Below are positions 35,317 to 44,024 of a DNA stretch of 48,134 nucleotides, piece by piece. Source of the DNA: Chloroflexota bacterium (GTDB lineage: Bacteria > Chloroflexota > UBA11872 > VXOZ01); contig JAJEAH010000077.1 of NCBI GenBank assembly GCA_022824225.1, positions 1-48,134 on the forward strand, given 5' to 3'. Numbering within the stretch: position 1 is the first letter of the stretch; each line of letters opens with the position of its first letter. The position numbers were made by a program, and so were the translations under genes. The notes beneath the pieces were generated by a model. That model had not been told where the DNA came from. It saw only the letters and a program-made list of their open reading frames with translations, and ran no database searches.

Positions 35317-36294
35317 CTAAGCCACGGCCTCCTGAGCTTTCTTGACGGCGCGAGCCATATTCTCGATTTTGTCGTAGGCGGTCTCTCTGGGCAGAAACTC
35401 AAGACCCGTGTTCGGGCTGAGCGAAAGTCGGACCGGGGCAACGAATTGCGTTGCCCAGTCTGCCACCTGAAGCAGGCCATCGCCGGTCTCCATGCGCACG
35501 TTGCGCGCATCGACGACGCCCAGCATGAGGTCCCGATCGTCCGGGAATTGCGGCACGAGGGACCGGTTTTCCTCGCCTTGAACCATGTCCAAACCAAAGC
35601 CCTGGAAGGGCAGGGCAAAGAATTCCGGCAAGCCGGTCGCGTCGCCAAAGTCGGTGCGCAGGAGCGTGGCCGCGCCCACGCCGTCCATGAGCACGTCCAT
35701 GGCCTGGCGAAACAGATCCCAGTCACTCTTGTAGCGGTGCCAGACGATGGCGGGTTCATCCACCTGGATGAGCGCCGGGTCGGCAGCCGCCAAGGCTCTC
35801 AATTCGTGATTGAGGGCGCGGGCCGTATCCAGCACGAGGTCCTCGAGACTATCATAGACGCCACGTTGCGAGAGTTTTGCGATGGTATAAGGGCCCGTGA
35901 CCACGGGTTTCACCGGACGCGCGGCGTGGTCGCGCGCAAACTCAAAGTCACGGACGAGGATGGGCTCCTGCCACGCAATCTGGGCCGTGGCTTCCGGCTG
36001 GCGGTAAAAAGTATTGGTATCGAAATAACGAATGAGACCGCCGATTTCAAAGCCGTGCAAGCCGCCGGCGATATAGGTCACCGGATCTTGCCACCGGATT
36101 TGCCCATCGGTAATTATGTCGATTCCGGCTCGTTCCTGTTCCGCGATTACCTCAACGGTCACGTCGTCCGCCGTGGCGGCCAAGTCGTCGGCAGAGATTC
36201 TGCCGCGATCGAATGACGAGATGGCCCGCCGCAGCGTCTGGCCGCCGCGCCGATTGGCAATCTTGGGATAGTTGCTGGGCACCGTACTGATCAT
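35317..36294 (-). CDS. MetE-like protein lacking all zinc ligands
   Basis: 325 residues from ATG 36294, with AGGAG six bases upstream. The open frame extends another 52 codons but has no domain character. The fold matches its neighbour at the start of the barrel (VVTGPYTIAKLS, IQVDEPAI), but the zinc positions are gone: THICYGDF is replaced by TLLRTDFGD, IDLEM by LDMVQ, and DPDCG by SPNTG. It cannot activate homocysteine the usual way. It might be a methyl-transfer partner, a corrinoid-protein-binding subunit or a changed enzyme such as a vinyl- or phosphonate-related MetE relative. First gene of the minus-strand operon, upstream of the zinc-bearing paralogue. Confidence 0.8.
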   Translation of the reverse strand: MISTVPSNYPKIANRRGGQTLRRAISSFDRGRISADDLAATADDVTVEVIAEQERAGIDIITDGQIRWQDPVTYIAGGLHGFEIGGLIRYFDTNTFYRQPEATAQIAWQEPILVRDFEFARDHAARPVKPVVTGPYTIAKLSQRGVYDSLEDLVLDTARALNHELRALAAADPALIQVDEPAIVWHRYKSDWDLFRQAMDVLMDGVGAATLLRTDFGDATGLPEFFALPFQGFGLDMVQGEENRSLVPQFPDDRDLMLGVVDARNVRMETGDGLLQVADWATQFVAPVRLSLSPNTGLEFLPRETAYDKIENMARAVKKAQEAVA

Positions 36295-36427
36295 CAACTG
36301 CTCCTGCAATTCGTCGCTTTCTTCACTAGTTCTATGGTATGGCAGAAGCGACGAAATTTCAAAGTTTGTACCCACATCTGCGATGAGGCAATCCCAATAT
36401 GGTTGCCCAATGCTGAATTGACGGTTT

Positions 36428-36507
36428 CGCTGCGTTGCTTTCGACGGCATTCAGCTCGGCAGCGCTCGTGAGGCTCTGGGCAGCCACCCAACACTAAAGG
36501 GCTGCCC
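36428..36507. promoter_or_regulatory. Two hairpins in the MetE-side leader
   Basis: CGCTGC (36428) pairs with GCAGCG (36459), and GGGCAGCC (36478) pairs with GGCTGCCC (36500) over a 14-base loop. They lie 134-213 bases upstream of the minus-strand MetE pair. They could be an attenuator, transcription terminator or leader structure; no T-run follows on either strand. Confidence 0.4.
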
Positions 36508-36535
36508 AAACCCTTGGCAGGCCCTCACCTGAGCG

Positions 36536-36565
36536 GTGACAGTGGACCGCCGTGTCGGCTATGCT
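36536..36565 (+). promoter_or_regulatory. Promoter GTGACA-18-TATGCT
   Basis: A -35-like GTGACA and a -10-like TATGCT with an 18-base spacer lie about 170 bases before the enolase-superfamily gene. Five of six bases match the TTGACA consensus. Moderate support. Confidence 0.4.
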
Positions 36566-36734
36566 AGTGATGCGTTGCGCAACCCGTCCCATGGGAACGG
36601 CTGCGAGCGCAGGAACGCGATTTAGACATGGCTTGTGTTCGGCGCGTTGACCGGTCAGCCTGGATTGGATTCAGAGTCCCGCGCCCGACACTCCTGTATT
36701 CACGCGCTTGATCTGGCGAAAGGACATTCTTCCC

Positions 36735-37880
36735 GTGCGCATCACCGATGTTGAAACGTATGTGCTGGGCGACAACTGGCGAAACCTGGTCTTTGCTCGC
36801 GTCATGACCGATGAAGGCCTCTACGGCATTGGCGAAGCAACCCTCCAGAATCGCGACGAAGCCGTAGTTGCCTATCTCCAAGCCGCGAAGAGCCGGCACA
36901 TCATCGGCAGCGACCCCTTCAACATAGAGGACCTCTGGCTGCGCATGTACCGCGACGACTTCTGGCGGGGAGGGCCGGTGGCGAACACGGCCCTGAGCGC
37001 CATCGAAATCGCCTGCTGGGACATAGTCGGCAAGGCGCTGGGTGTGCCGGTCTACCGCCTGTTGGGCGGTCAGTGCCACGAGCGTCTCAAGGCATATGCC
37101 AACGGCTGGTACACGGGGGAGCGCACGCCGGAGGACTTTGCCAAACGGGCGCGTGGCGTGGTGGCAAGAGGCTACCGCGCCCTGAAAGTGGACCCCTTTG
37201 GCGCGGGCACGTATGAGATGGAGGCGGAGGAGAAGCGGAAGTCTATCGAATTAGTGGAGGCCATTCGCGACGCCGTCGGGCCGGACGTTGAGATCTTCAT
37301 CGAGATGCACGGGCGGTTTAGTCCCGCCACAGCTATCGAGATTGCGCGTGAGCTGGAGCCGTTCAAGCCCGGCTGGGTGGAAGAGCCCGTACCGCCGGAA
37401 GACTCGGACGCCATGGAACGCGCGGCGCGTGACATCCGCATCCCCGTCGCTACCGGTGAGCGAATCTTCACCCGCTACGAGTACGCTCGTTTCTTCAAGA
37501 ACAATGTGGTTGACATCATCCAGCCGGACATCATTCACGCCGGCGGGATCATGGAACTTAAGAAGATCGCCGCCATGGCCGACGCCAACTACGTCATGGT
37601 GGCGCCCCACTGTTCCAACGGCCCCGCCTGCACGGCGGCCAGCGTCCATTTCGACTTCTGCACGACGAACGTAAAGATCCAAGAGTGTTTCGATGACTTC
37701 GCGCCGGACTTCGTCCGCGAGGCTGTGATTGGGTTCCCGCGAGTCGAAGACGGGTACTTTTCGCCGCCGGAAGCCCCCGGCCTGGGCATCGACTTGAACC
37801 TGGACGTTATCGCGGAACATCCCTATCGTTTCGGTCATTTCAACCTCTTCGCCGACGACTGGCAACGCCGTTCTTACTGA
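36735..37880 (+). CDS. Enolase-superfamily dehydratase, galactonate-dehydratase-like
   Basis: 381 residues. N-terminal capping domain (1-120), then a barrel with K151-x-D153, three metal ligands E190, E216 and E242 at the usual 26-residue spacing, and H292. The first ligand is Glu within E190-M-H192-G-R, while most relatives have Asp; the HGR element is typical of the galactonate/mannonate/acid-sugar dehydratase group. Relatives remove water from acid sugars with a magnesium enolate step. GTG 36735 is chosen over TTG 36708, since VRITDVETYV is the family N-terminus and AAAGGA lies ten bases upstream. A COG3964-type amidohydrolase follows 96 bases downstream on the same strand. Confidence 0.82.
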   Translation: MRITDVETYVLGDNWRNLVFARVMTDEGLYGIGEATLQNRDEAVVAYLQAAKSRHIIGSDPFNIEDLWLRMYRDDFWRGGPVANTALSAIEIACWDIVGKALGVPVYRLLGGQCHERLKAYANGWYTGERTPEDFAKRARGVVARGYRALKVDPFGAGTYEMEAEEKRKSIELVEAIRDAVGPDVEIFIEMHGRFSPATAIEIARELEPFKPGWVEEPVPPEDSDAMERAARDIRIPVATGERIFTRYEYARFFKNNVVDIIQPDIIHAGGIMELKKIAAMADANYVMVAPHCSNGPACTAASVHFDFCTTNVKIQECFDDFAPDFVREAVIGFPRVEDGYFSPPEAPGLGIDLNLDVIAEHPYRFGHFNLFADDWQRRSY

Positions 37881-37976
37881 TGCTGTCAGGCGATGCGGCG
37901 ACCGTCGCGGAGGCGCAACCGGTCAGGGGGCCGCGCCGAGTGAGCGCAGTTAAAGAAAAGCCGGGAGGCAGCACGC

Positions 37977-39149
37977 ATGGCATATGACTTGGTTCTGCGC
38001 AATGGCGACATCATCGATCCGGGCGAAAACCGGCGCTTCACGGGCGACATCGGTATCGCGAACGGCACGATTCAGGCGCTGGAAGCAGGCACACTCTCCG
38101 GCACGGGCGCTCAGGAAATCGACGCGGCCGGCCACATAGTCACGCCCGGCCTGGTAGACCTGCATGGGCACTGCTACTGGGGCGTGGGCGGCACGGGCCT
38201 GGACCCCGATCTCGTGGGCGCGCGCCACGGCGTGACCACCTGGATCGATCCCGGTAGCAGCGGCGCCGCCACGTTCCCCGGCTTCAAGCGCTTCATCATC
38301 GACCAGTCACAGGTACGCGTGGTCCCCTTGCTCAATCTCAGCGCCAAGGGCCTGGTGCACTGCGGCGAAGTCGGCGAATTGAATGACATCGGATATATCG
38401 ATTCCGAGCTCAATGCCGCCACACTGGAACAACACCGCGGCCTCATCGCCGGCATCAAGATTCGCGCCGGCCGCTCCAGCACCGGCAAGACCGGCATGAT
38501 CCCGCTGTGGATCGGGCGCGAGCTCTGCGACCAGTTTTCGATACCACTGATGGTCCACATCTCCATGCCCGCGCCCACGCTGCAGGAGCTATTGCCCATC
38601 CTGCGGGCCGGGGACATTGTGACCCACTGCTTCCATGGCAAGACCGGCGGCATGTTGATGCGGGGCAAAGTCCGCGACGAAGTTTGGGCGGCCCGCGAGC
38701 GCGGCGTGCTGTTCGACGTCGGCCACGGCAACAGCAGTTTTTCGTTTCCGGTCGCCGAAGCGGCCATGGCTGAGGGCTTCCCCCCGGACTCCATCAGCAC
38801 CGACCTCCACCAGCGCAGTATTCGCACCTCGGCCAAGAGCTTTCCCGCCGTGATGTCGAAGTTCCTCGCGCTTGGCATGGACCTGGAAAACGCGGTGCGG
38901 CTGAGCACGCTTGCGCCGGCACGGGCGGTGGGCCAGGAGCACGTCTGCGGGAGCTTGCGCGTCGGCGCGCCGGCCGACGTCGCCGTGTTCCGGGTCGATG
39001 AGGGGGAGTTCACTTTCGAGGACCCGCAGGGCGAGACGCGGAACGGCACACTGCGGTTGGAAAACACGCACACCATTGCGGGCGGCGTGCTGCTCGATCG
39101 CAGCCGCGACCCGCTGGCAGACGATCCGTTCCCCGTATCCACAATCTGA
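37977..39149 (+). CDS. COG3964-type amidohydrolase/deacetylase
   Basis: 390 residues. H63-x-H65 (DLHGH), a lysine K161 in GIKIRAG positioned for carboxylation and binding two metals, H194, H217 or H220, and the catalytic Asp D276 in STDLH. The fold and motif order match the amidohydrolase superfamily, often misannotated as dihydroorotase. A COG3964 member from Agrobacterium was shown to hydrolyse acetyl-(R)-mandelate, so an O- or N-acyl substrate is possible here. It follows an enolase-superfamily dehydratase, so the two may act on the same acid. The stop lies 61 bases before SbcD. Confidence 0.82.
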   Translation: MAYDLVLRNGDIIDPGENRRFTGDIGIANGTIQALEAGTLSGTGAQEIDAAGHIVTPGLVDLHGHCYWGVGGTGLDPDLVGARHGVTTWIDPGSSGAATFPGFKRFIIDQSQVRVVPLLNLSAKGLVHCGEVGELNDIGYIDSELNAATLEQHRGLIAGIKIRAGRSSTGKTGMIPLWIGRELCDQFSIPLMVHISMPAPTLQELLPILRAGDIVTHCFHGKTGGMLMRGKVRDEVWAARERGVLFDVGHGNSSFSFPVAEAAMAEGFPPDSISTDLHQRSIRTSAKSFPAVMSKFLALGMDLENAVRLSTLAPARAVGQEHVCGSLRVGAPADVAVFRVDEGEFTFEDPQGETRNGTLRLENTHTIAGGVLLDRSRDPLADDPFPVSTI

Positions 39150-39210
39150 AGCTGCGCCGGTGCTGCCGGACTCAAGCCGGCGCCCGGCATGGCGGATTGC
39201 GACTGAGGCC

Positions 39211-40764
39211 ATGCCGTTTACGTTTCTCCACGCCGCCGACGTCCATCTTGGCTACCAACAATACGGGCGCATCGAGCGCTACGATGACTTTAGCGAGGCG
39301 TTCGAGTGGATTGTGCACACCGCGCTGGAGGAGCGCGTCGCCTTCCTGCTTCTGGCCGGCGACCTCTTCGAGAAACGGTCGCTCGATCCCCAAACGTTGC
39401 TCATCGCGGTCAGAGAGTTCGAGCGCTTGCGTGAAGCAGGTATTCCCGTTGTTGCCATCGAGGGCAACCATGAGCGCACCTATGGCGACAACCTCTCCTG
39501 GATGGAGTATCTCAATCATAGCGGGTTGCTCTACCTGCTGGATTGCCCACGCCAGGGCGGCGGCTGGCGGCCCCTGCCCTGGCACGCAACGGAACGCACC
39601 GGCGGTTACGTCGATGTCGCCGGCGCGCGAATCTACGGCCTCCGGTACCGAGGCGCGGAGACGGGTACAGTATTGAGCGCCATCGGCGACGCAATCGCCG
39701 CCGACCCGCCGCCGGACGGCCTGTTTTCTATTTTTCTCGCCCACACGTCGGTGGAAAACTACTACGACCGAGGACACTCCTTCGCGCGGCAGCAGGACCT
39801 CAGCGCCCTGCGGCGCAGCCTGGACTATCTGGCGCTCGGTCACGTTCACGTGCCCTACCGCGGCTCGCTGGGCGACGGCGAGTGGCTCTTCAATCCGGGC
39901 AGTCCGGAGACCTGGAGCAGTGAGGAATGGCAATTTGGCAATAAGGGCGCGTTACTCGTCAGCGTGGATAAGACGCAAAAACCGTCCTTCAGCGCCGTCG
40001 CGCGAGACTATCCCAACCGCAGGCCGTTCATACGCATCGTGCAAGAACTCGACGCTTGTCCGTCACCGGCACGCCTCATGGAACTCCTGGAATTGAGGAT
40101 CAGGCGCGAGCCCGCGCCGGCAACTAACCTCGATTCGGGAAGTGACGGTTCGCCGGAGACTAGGTCTCCCGAATGTGAGTCTCGCCCACAGAAAGCGCCC
40201 GTGGTTGAGATCATCCTCACGGGCGTGGCCCGGTTTTCGCGGGCGGATATCGACAAGGAAGCGATTGAGCAACTAGCCCGACGACATCTGGACGCGCTCG
40301 TCGTGCGCATCCGGTCGTCGCTGCAGGAAGCGCTGGCATCTTCAGCTATAGACGGAGACCAGCAACCTCGCGACGTGCTGGAACGCCTGGTCTTCGAGAA
40401 TCTCATTGCATCCGACGATCGCTTTGCCGCCGCGGCCTCAGACAACACCCAGATCGCCATGGCCTTGAAGCAGATGGTGCTGGACGGAGTTCCCAGCGGC
40501 GACATTGCGGCGGAGGTGGGCCGCCGCATTCGGATGCAACGCAATCAGGCGGCCGGCGACGTGCCGACGGCAGAACCGTCAGAATACCGGGTTGATTCCC
40601 ACGGCGGTGAGAATCAAGAAACCGCTGCAAGTCAAGAGGGCAGCCCGGCTGGCAGGGACGATACTCGACCGCCAACCGGCCGTGCGCCGCATGCTGACGC
40701 AGAGCAAGATACGCTTTTCGGCCCCGCTAGCGCAGATTCTGAAACCGCGCCACCACTGGACTAA
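39211..40764 (+). CDS. sbcD: SbcD/Mre11 DNA exonuclease subunit
   Basis: 517 residues. Mre11 phosphodiesterase motifs in order: ADVHLG (D and H), AGDLFEK, EGNHERTY, AHTS and ALGHVHV, all within the first 215 residues. It binds two manganese ions and cuts DNA ends when driven by the SbcC ATPase. The capping and SbcC-binding parts follow (about 230-440). The last 70 residues are Gln/Glu/Asp/Pro-rich and look disordered; they carry QDTLF (499-503), which matches the beta-clamp binding pentapeptide type QxxLF. ATG 39211 fits the family N-terminus and only GAGG precedes it. Six bases before SbcC, so coupled. Confidence 0.92.
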   Translation: MPFTFLHAADVHLGYQQYGRIERYDDFSEAFEWIVHTALEERVAFLLLAGDLFEKRSLDPQTLLIAVREFERLREAGIPVVAIEGNHERTYGDNLSWMEYLNHSGLLYLLDCPRQGGGWRPLPWHATERTGGYVDVAGARIYGLRYRGAETGTVLSAIGDAIAADPPPDGLFSIFLAHTSVENYYDRGHSFARQQDLSALRRSLDYLALGHVHVPYRGSLGDGEWLFNPGSPETWSSEEWQFGNKGALLVSVDKTQKPSFSAVARDYPNRRPFIRIVQELDACPSPARLMELLELRIRREPAPATNLDSGSDGSPETRSPECESRPQKAPVVEIILTGVARFSRADIDKEAIEQLARRHLDALVVRIRSSLQEALASSAIDGDQQPRDVLERLVFENLIASDDRFAAAASDNTQIAMALKQMVLDGVPSGDIAAEVGRRIRMQRNQAAGDVPTAEPSEYRVDSHGGENQETAASQEGSPAGRDDTRPPTGRAPHADAEQDTLFGPASADSETAPPLD

Positions 40765-40770
40765 CCAGCA

Positions 40771-43686
40771 ATGCGCATCACTGCTGTCTCTCTCAAGAAC
40801 ATCAAGAGCTATCGGGACGTAGACGTCGCGTTTCCCCAAGGCACCATTGCCATCACGGGGCCGAACGGCGCGGGCAAGAGTACGCTTCTGGAGGCCATCG
40901 GCTTCGCCTTGTTCGACTCGCTCCCGTACCGCAACCAGCGCGATTTCATGCGGCACAACGCCGCCGAGGCGGACGTGCGGGTCTCCTTCCTCTCCAGCAT
41001 CGACGAGTGCGAATACCAGGCCGTGCGCACGCTGCGTCGCGCCGGTAGCGGCGGGGACACGGTTACGTCAACCTATTTCGTCCACAGCTTCGCTACCGGT
41101 GAAAGGGCCGCTCAGCAGAAGCAAGACGTCCAGGACTTCCTGCGCCGCCACGTCGGATTGGACGACCACGACGACTTGACGCGCGTCTTTAGTAACGTGC
41201 TGGGCGTGCCCCAGGGGCGCTTGACCGCAGATTTCCTGCTGAGGCCCGCCCAGCGCAAGAGCACGTTCGATCCCCTGCTCCAGGTGGACACGTACCGGCT
41301 GGTGTACGACCGGCTGCGGGACGTGCTCGACGTGCTGCAAGGGGATATTTCAGGGCACGAACGCCGGGTGGCCGAACTGGAACCGGAAGCCGCCCGCCTG
41401 CCGGACCAGCTTGAAGCCCTCGCCGCATATGAGCGCCAGCGCGCGGACTCCGCCGCCCAAGCGCAGGCCCTTGCCGCCGACCGCGCCGCGCTGCAAAAGC
41501 AACTGGCGCGCCTGGACGCGCAGCGCCGCACGTTGGAACAGCAGCGGGACGTCGTCCGCCAATTCGCGCAGCAAAAACGACAGTTGGAGACGCGCCGGGA
41601 GCAGGAACAGCAGCAAGTGGATTCCGCCAAGAGCGCCGCCAAGCTGGTCACCGGCAGCGCCGCGGGACATGCCGCCTACCGCCAGGGCCAGTCCGCGCTG
41701 GCGGCGCTGGAAGACGAGCGCCAGGCAGCCGACGCCCTGCGCACGTCCAGGCACAGCCTGGAGAACCATCGCGTGGCCCGCAAGACGCGGCTCGCCGCCC
41801 TGGAGAAAGACGTGGCCGCGGCCAGGAGCGCGGTGGAAGAGAGGCGTACCCTGGCGCCGCAGATCGCGCAGCAAGAACGCCTGGAGGAACAGGCACGGAC
41901 ATTCGCCGCCGACGTAAACCTGGCCCGGCAAGCGGGTGCTCAAGTCTGTAACATGCTGCGACGCATCGCCAACTTTGCCGCCGGGGAGCAGCTCGTGTTG
42001 TCCGATGGCCCGCCGCCCGCGGCGGCCGGAGAGGATGCCGCCTACGTTCGCGAGCAACTTGCCGAGCAGTCTGCGTTCCTGCAAGAGATCGGCCAATGGC
42101 TCCAGCAACGACATAGCTGCCGCCAGCAACGCCGCCTAGCCGAGCGGGACCGCGAACGCGCCGCGGCGGAGGTGGCCCAGTGCCGAAAAGCTCGTGACGC
42201 CGCTTCGCAACTCGCAGGTCTGGAGCGCCAACTGCAGGAGGTCCAACAGCAGATTAGCGATCTGCAGGCCCACCGCCGCTTCAACCAAGATTCGCAGCGC
42301 ATGGCTGAGGACGGCTTGTGTCCCTTCTTCCGGGAACACTGCCCAAGAGTAGATGACGAGGGCAGCCTCGTTCCCGTCATCGCAACGCTCATTCGCGACT
42401 CGGGCGGGGACACGCAACACGCTCTGGCAGAAAAACGCGCGCTGGGCGAGGCGGTGAACCGGGCCAGAGACGCCCAACGGCAAGTTGACCGCCTGGCTGA
42501 CCTGGAGCCCCGTTTGGCAGCGCTAGACGAGGCGTCGCAGGACCTGGGCCGGCAGGAGCGAGACCTGACCCAACGCATAGCGGAACATCTGCGAATCGTC
42601 TGGCCGCCCGCAGCCATTGAGGAAACGATCGCCACACTCGCAGCGCGCGAGCAATCGCTTGGCAGTGAACTCAACGCCCTGGGCGACCCGCGCCGGACCG
42701 CCGAACGCCTGCACGGCCCCGCCGAGGAATTCGAGCAGCGCGCGCAGTCACTCGCTGCTACTACTGAGGAGCTTGGCCGCATCGAGACGGCGCTTGTGGA
42801 CGTCAACAACCGCCTGGCGCCCTTCGCCGACCTTGAACGACGGGTAGCCGCCGCCCGTGAACTGATGGAAAAGCACCACGATGCGCATGACACGTTTCTG
42901 CGCTATCAGGAGACCGCCGCCGACCTCCCGCGCCGGGAGGCGACCATGACCTCGCTGGCGGGCGAGCTAGAGGCAAACTCTCGATCGCTCGCCGAAGCCC
43001 GGCAACTCCTGGCGGACTGCGAGGCGAACTGGGACCCGGAGACGCTCAAATCCGCGCAAGAAAGACTGGACGCAACGCAGAACGCGCTTGGCGCGGCGCA
43101 AGAACGCATGCGCCTGCTGGAGGCGCAGATCGCCCAGGCCCAAGAGGAAATCGTCTCGCTCCGGCAAGCCGCCGCGAATCTCGCTGCCGCCAGGCGCGCC
43201 CACGCCGAGGCTGAGGACATCCGCAACACCACGGGATTCCTGCGCAACGTGATTCGCGATGCGGGGCCCCACATTACCCGCCATCTCATCCAGCAAATCT
43301 CCGCCGAAGCCAATACGCTCTTCAGCGAAATCCTGGGCGATGCGGCCGCGGAACTCTCGCTCACGGAGGACTACGACATCGTGTTGGAGCAACACGGTCA
43401 CCAACGAGGCTTCGCCCAACTGTCCGGCGGCGAGCAGATGAGCGCCGCCCTGGCCGTCCGCCTGGGCCTGCTGCGCCAACTATCGGACATCAACATTGCC
43501 TTCTTCGATGAGCCAACGCAGAACATGGACTCCGCACGCCGCCACAACCTGGCTGAGCAACTGGAACGGGTGACGGGGTTTCAGCAGCTTTTCGTCATCA
43601 GCCATGACGACACCTTCGAGCCGCTGGTGTCAACGGTGCTGCGCGTGCGCAAGGAAAACGGCGAAAGCATGGTGGAGCACATCTAA
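40771..43686 (+). CDS. sbcC: SbcC/Rad50 SMC-like ATPase
   Basis: 971 residues. Walker A G30-x-N-G-A-G-K-S-T38 at the N-terminus, a long coiled coil (about 175-830), ABC signature LSGGEQ (884-889) and Walker B FFDEP (911-915) at the C-terminus. The two ends join to form an ABC ATPase head that drives SbcD. Rad50 dimers join by a CxxC zinc hook at the coil tip. Here the coil midpoint has C517-PFFREH-C524, six residues between the cysteines, so the hook is non-canonical. A coil of about 320 residues per arm is in the normal range. It follows SbcD by six bases, with no promoter between. Confidence 0.92.
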   Translation: MRITAVSLKNIKSYRDVDVAFPQGTIAITGPNGAGKSTLLEAIGFALFDSLPYRNQRDFMRHNAAEADVRVSFLSSIDECEYQAVRTLRRAGSGGDTVTSTYFVHSFATGERAAQQKQDVQDFLRRHVGLDDHDDLTRVFSNVLGVPQGRLTADFLLRPAQRKSTFDPLLQVDTYRLVYDRLRDVLDVLQGDISGHERRVAELEPEAARLPDQLEALAAYERQRADSAAQAQALAADRAALQKQLARLDAQRRTLEQQRDVVRQFAQQKRQLETRREQEQQQVDSAKSAAKLVTGSAAGHAAYRQGQSALAALEDERQAADALRTSRHSLENHRVARKTRLAALEKDVAAARSAVEERRTLAPQIAQQERLEEQARTFAADVNLARQAGAQVCNMLRRIANFAAGEQLVLSDGPPPAAAGEDAAYVREQLAEQSAFLQEIGQWLQQRHSCRQQRRLAERDRERAAAEVAQCRKARDAASQLAGLERQLQEVQQQISDLQAHRRFNQDSQRMAEDGLCPFFREHCPRVDDEGSLVPVIATLIRDSGGDTQHALAEKRALGEAVNRARDAQRQVDRLADLEPRLAALDEASQDLGRQERDLTQRIAEHLRIVWPPAAIEETIATLAAREQSLGSELNALGDPRRTAERLHGPAEEFEQRAQSLAATTEELGRIETALVDVNNRLAPFADLERRVAAARELMEKHHDAHDTFLRYQETAADLPRREATMTSLAGELEANSRSLAEARQLLADCEANWDPETLKSAQERLDATQNALGAAQERMRLLEAQIAQAQEEIVSLRQAAANLAAARRAHAEAEDIRNTTGFLRNVIRDAGPHITRHLIQQISAEANTLFSEILGDAAAELSLTEDYDIVLEQHGHQRGFAQLSGGEQMSAALAVRLGLLRQLSDINIAFFDEPTQNMDSARRHNLAEQLERVTGFQQLFVISHDDTFEPLVSTVLRVRKENGESMVEHI

Positions 43687-44024
43687 TGCGCGGGGTGAGT
43701 TCGGCTGTCGCTGGCTCTTTGAGCACGGTATTCGTTGACCGCAGCATCGAGCGCGCGGTATTGACTGAACGGTGTCTGTGGCAAGCCGGCATCGAGCCGC
43801 AACGCCGCCTGGGTAAGTCAAACGTGACTCCCTTTGTCTGCATTGACGATCAGCCCATTTGACTTTGCACGAGAAATGGCATTGTGGCTTGATGAAGCCC
43901 GTAGCGCAGCAAGTACCGCAACGCATACAGCGGGCTGCAGAAATGCGCCAACCAGGATAGCGGCAAGGTGAACAGAAGGGCGCAGCGGTCCATTGGCGGC
44001 CCGAACAGACGGAGATAGCCCAGC
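43687..44024. other. Intergenic between SbcC and NurA
   Basis: 338 bp. No gene on either strand is supported; the small minus-strand frames have no family content. GGAGA at 44011-44015 belongs to the next gene. No terminator was seen, so readthrough from sbcD-sbcC is possible. Confidence 0.5.

Larger units (their letters stand above)
36295..36734. other. Divergent intergenic, MetE pair and enolase gene
   Basis: 440 bp serving as leader for genes on both strands. It holds two hairpins (36428-36464 and 36478-36507) and a plus-strand promoter at 36536-36565. I looked for SAM, SAH and cobalamin riboswitch cores and found none convincing. Confidence 0.55.

Noticed and set aside
36400-36560. SAM, SAH or cobalamin riboswitch upstream of the MetE pair
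   Set aside because: A GAGCGCTGC string on the minus strand resembles part of the SAH motif, but the pairing partners and the conserved core are missing. No B12 box or SAM-I core was found.
38911-39210. N-terminal extension of SbcD
   Set aside because: It overlaps the coding end of the amidohydrolase in another frame. Mre11 family proteins begin at the MPFTFLHAADVH point.
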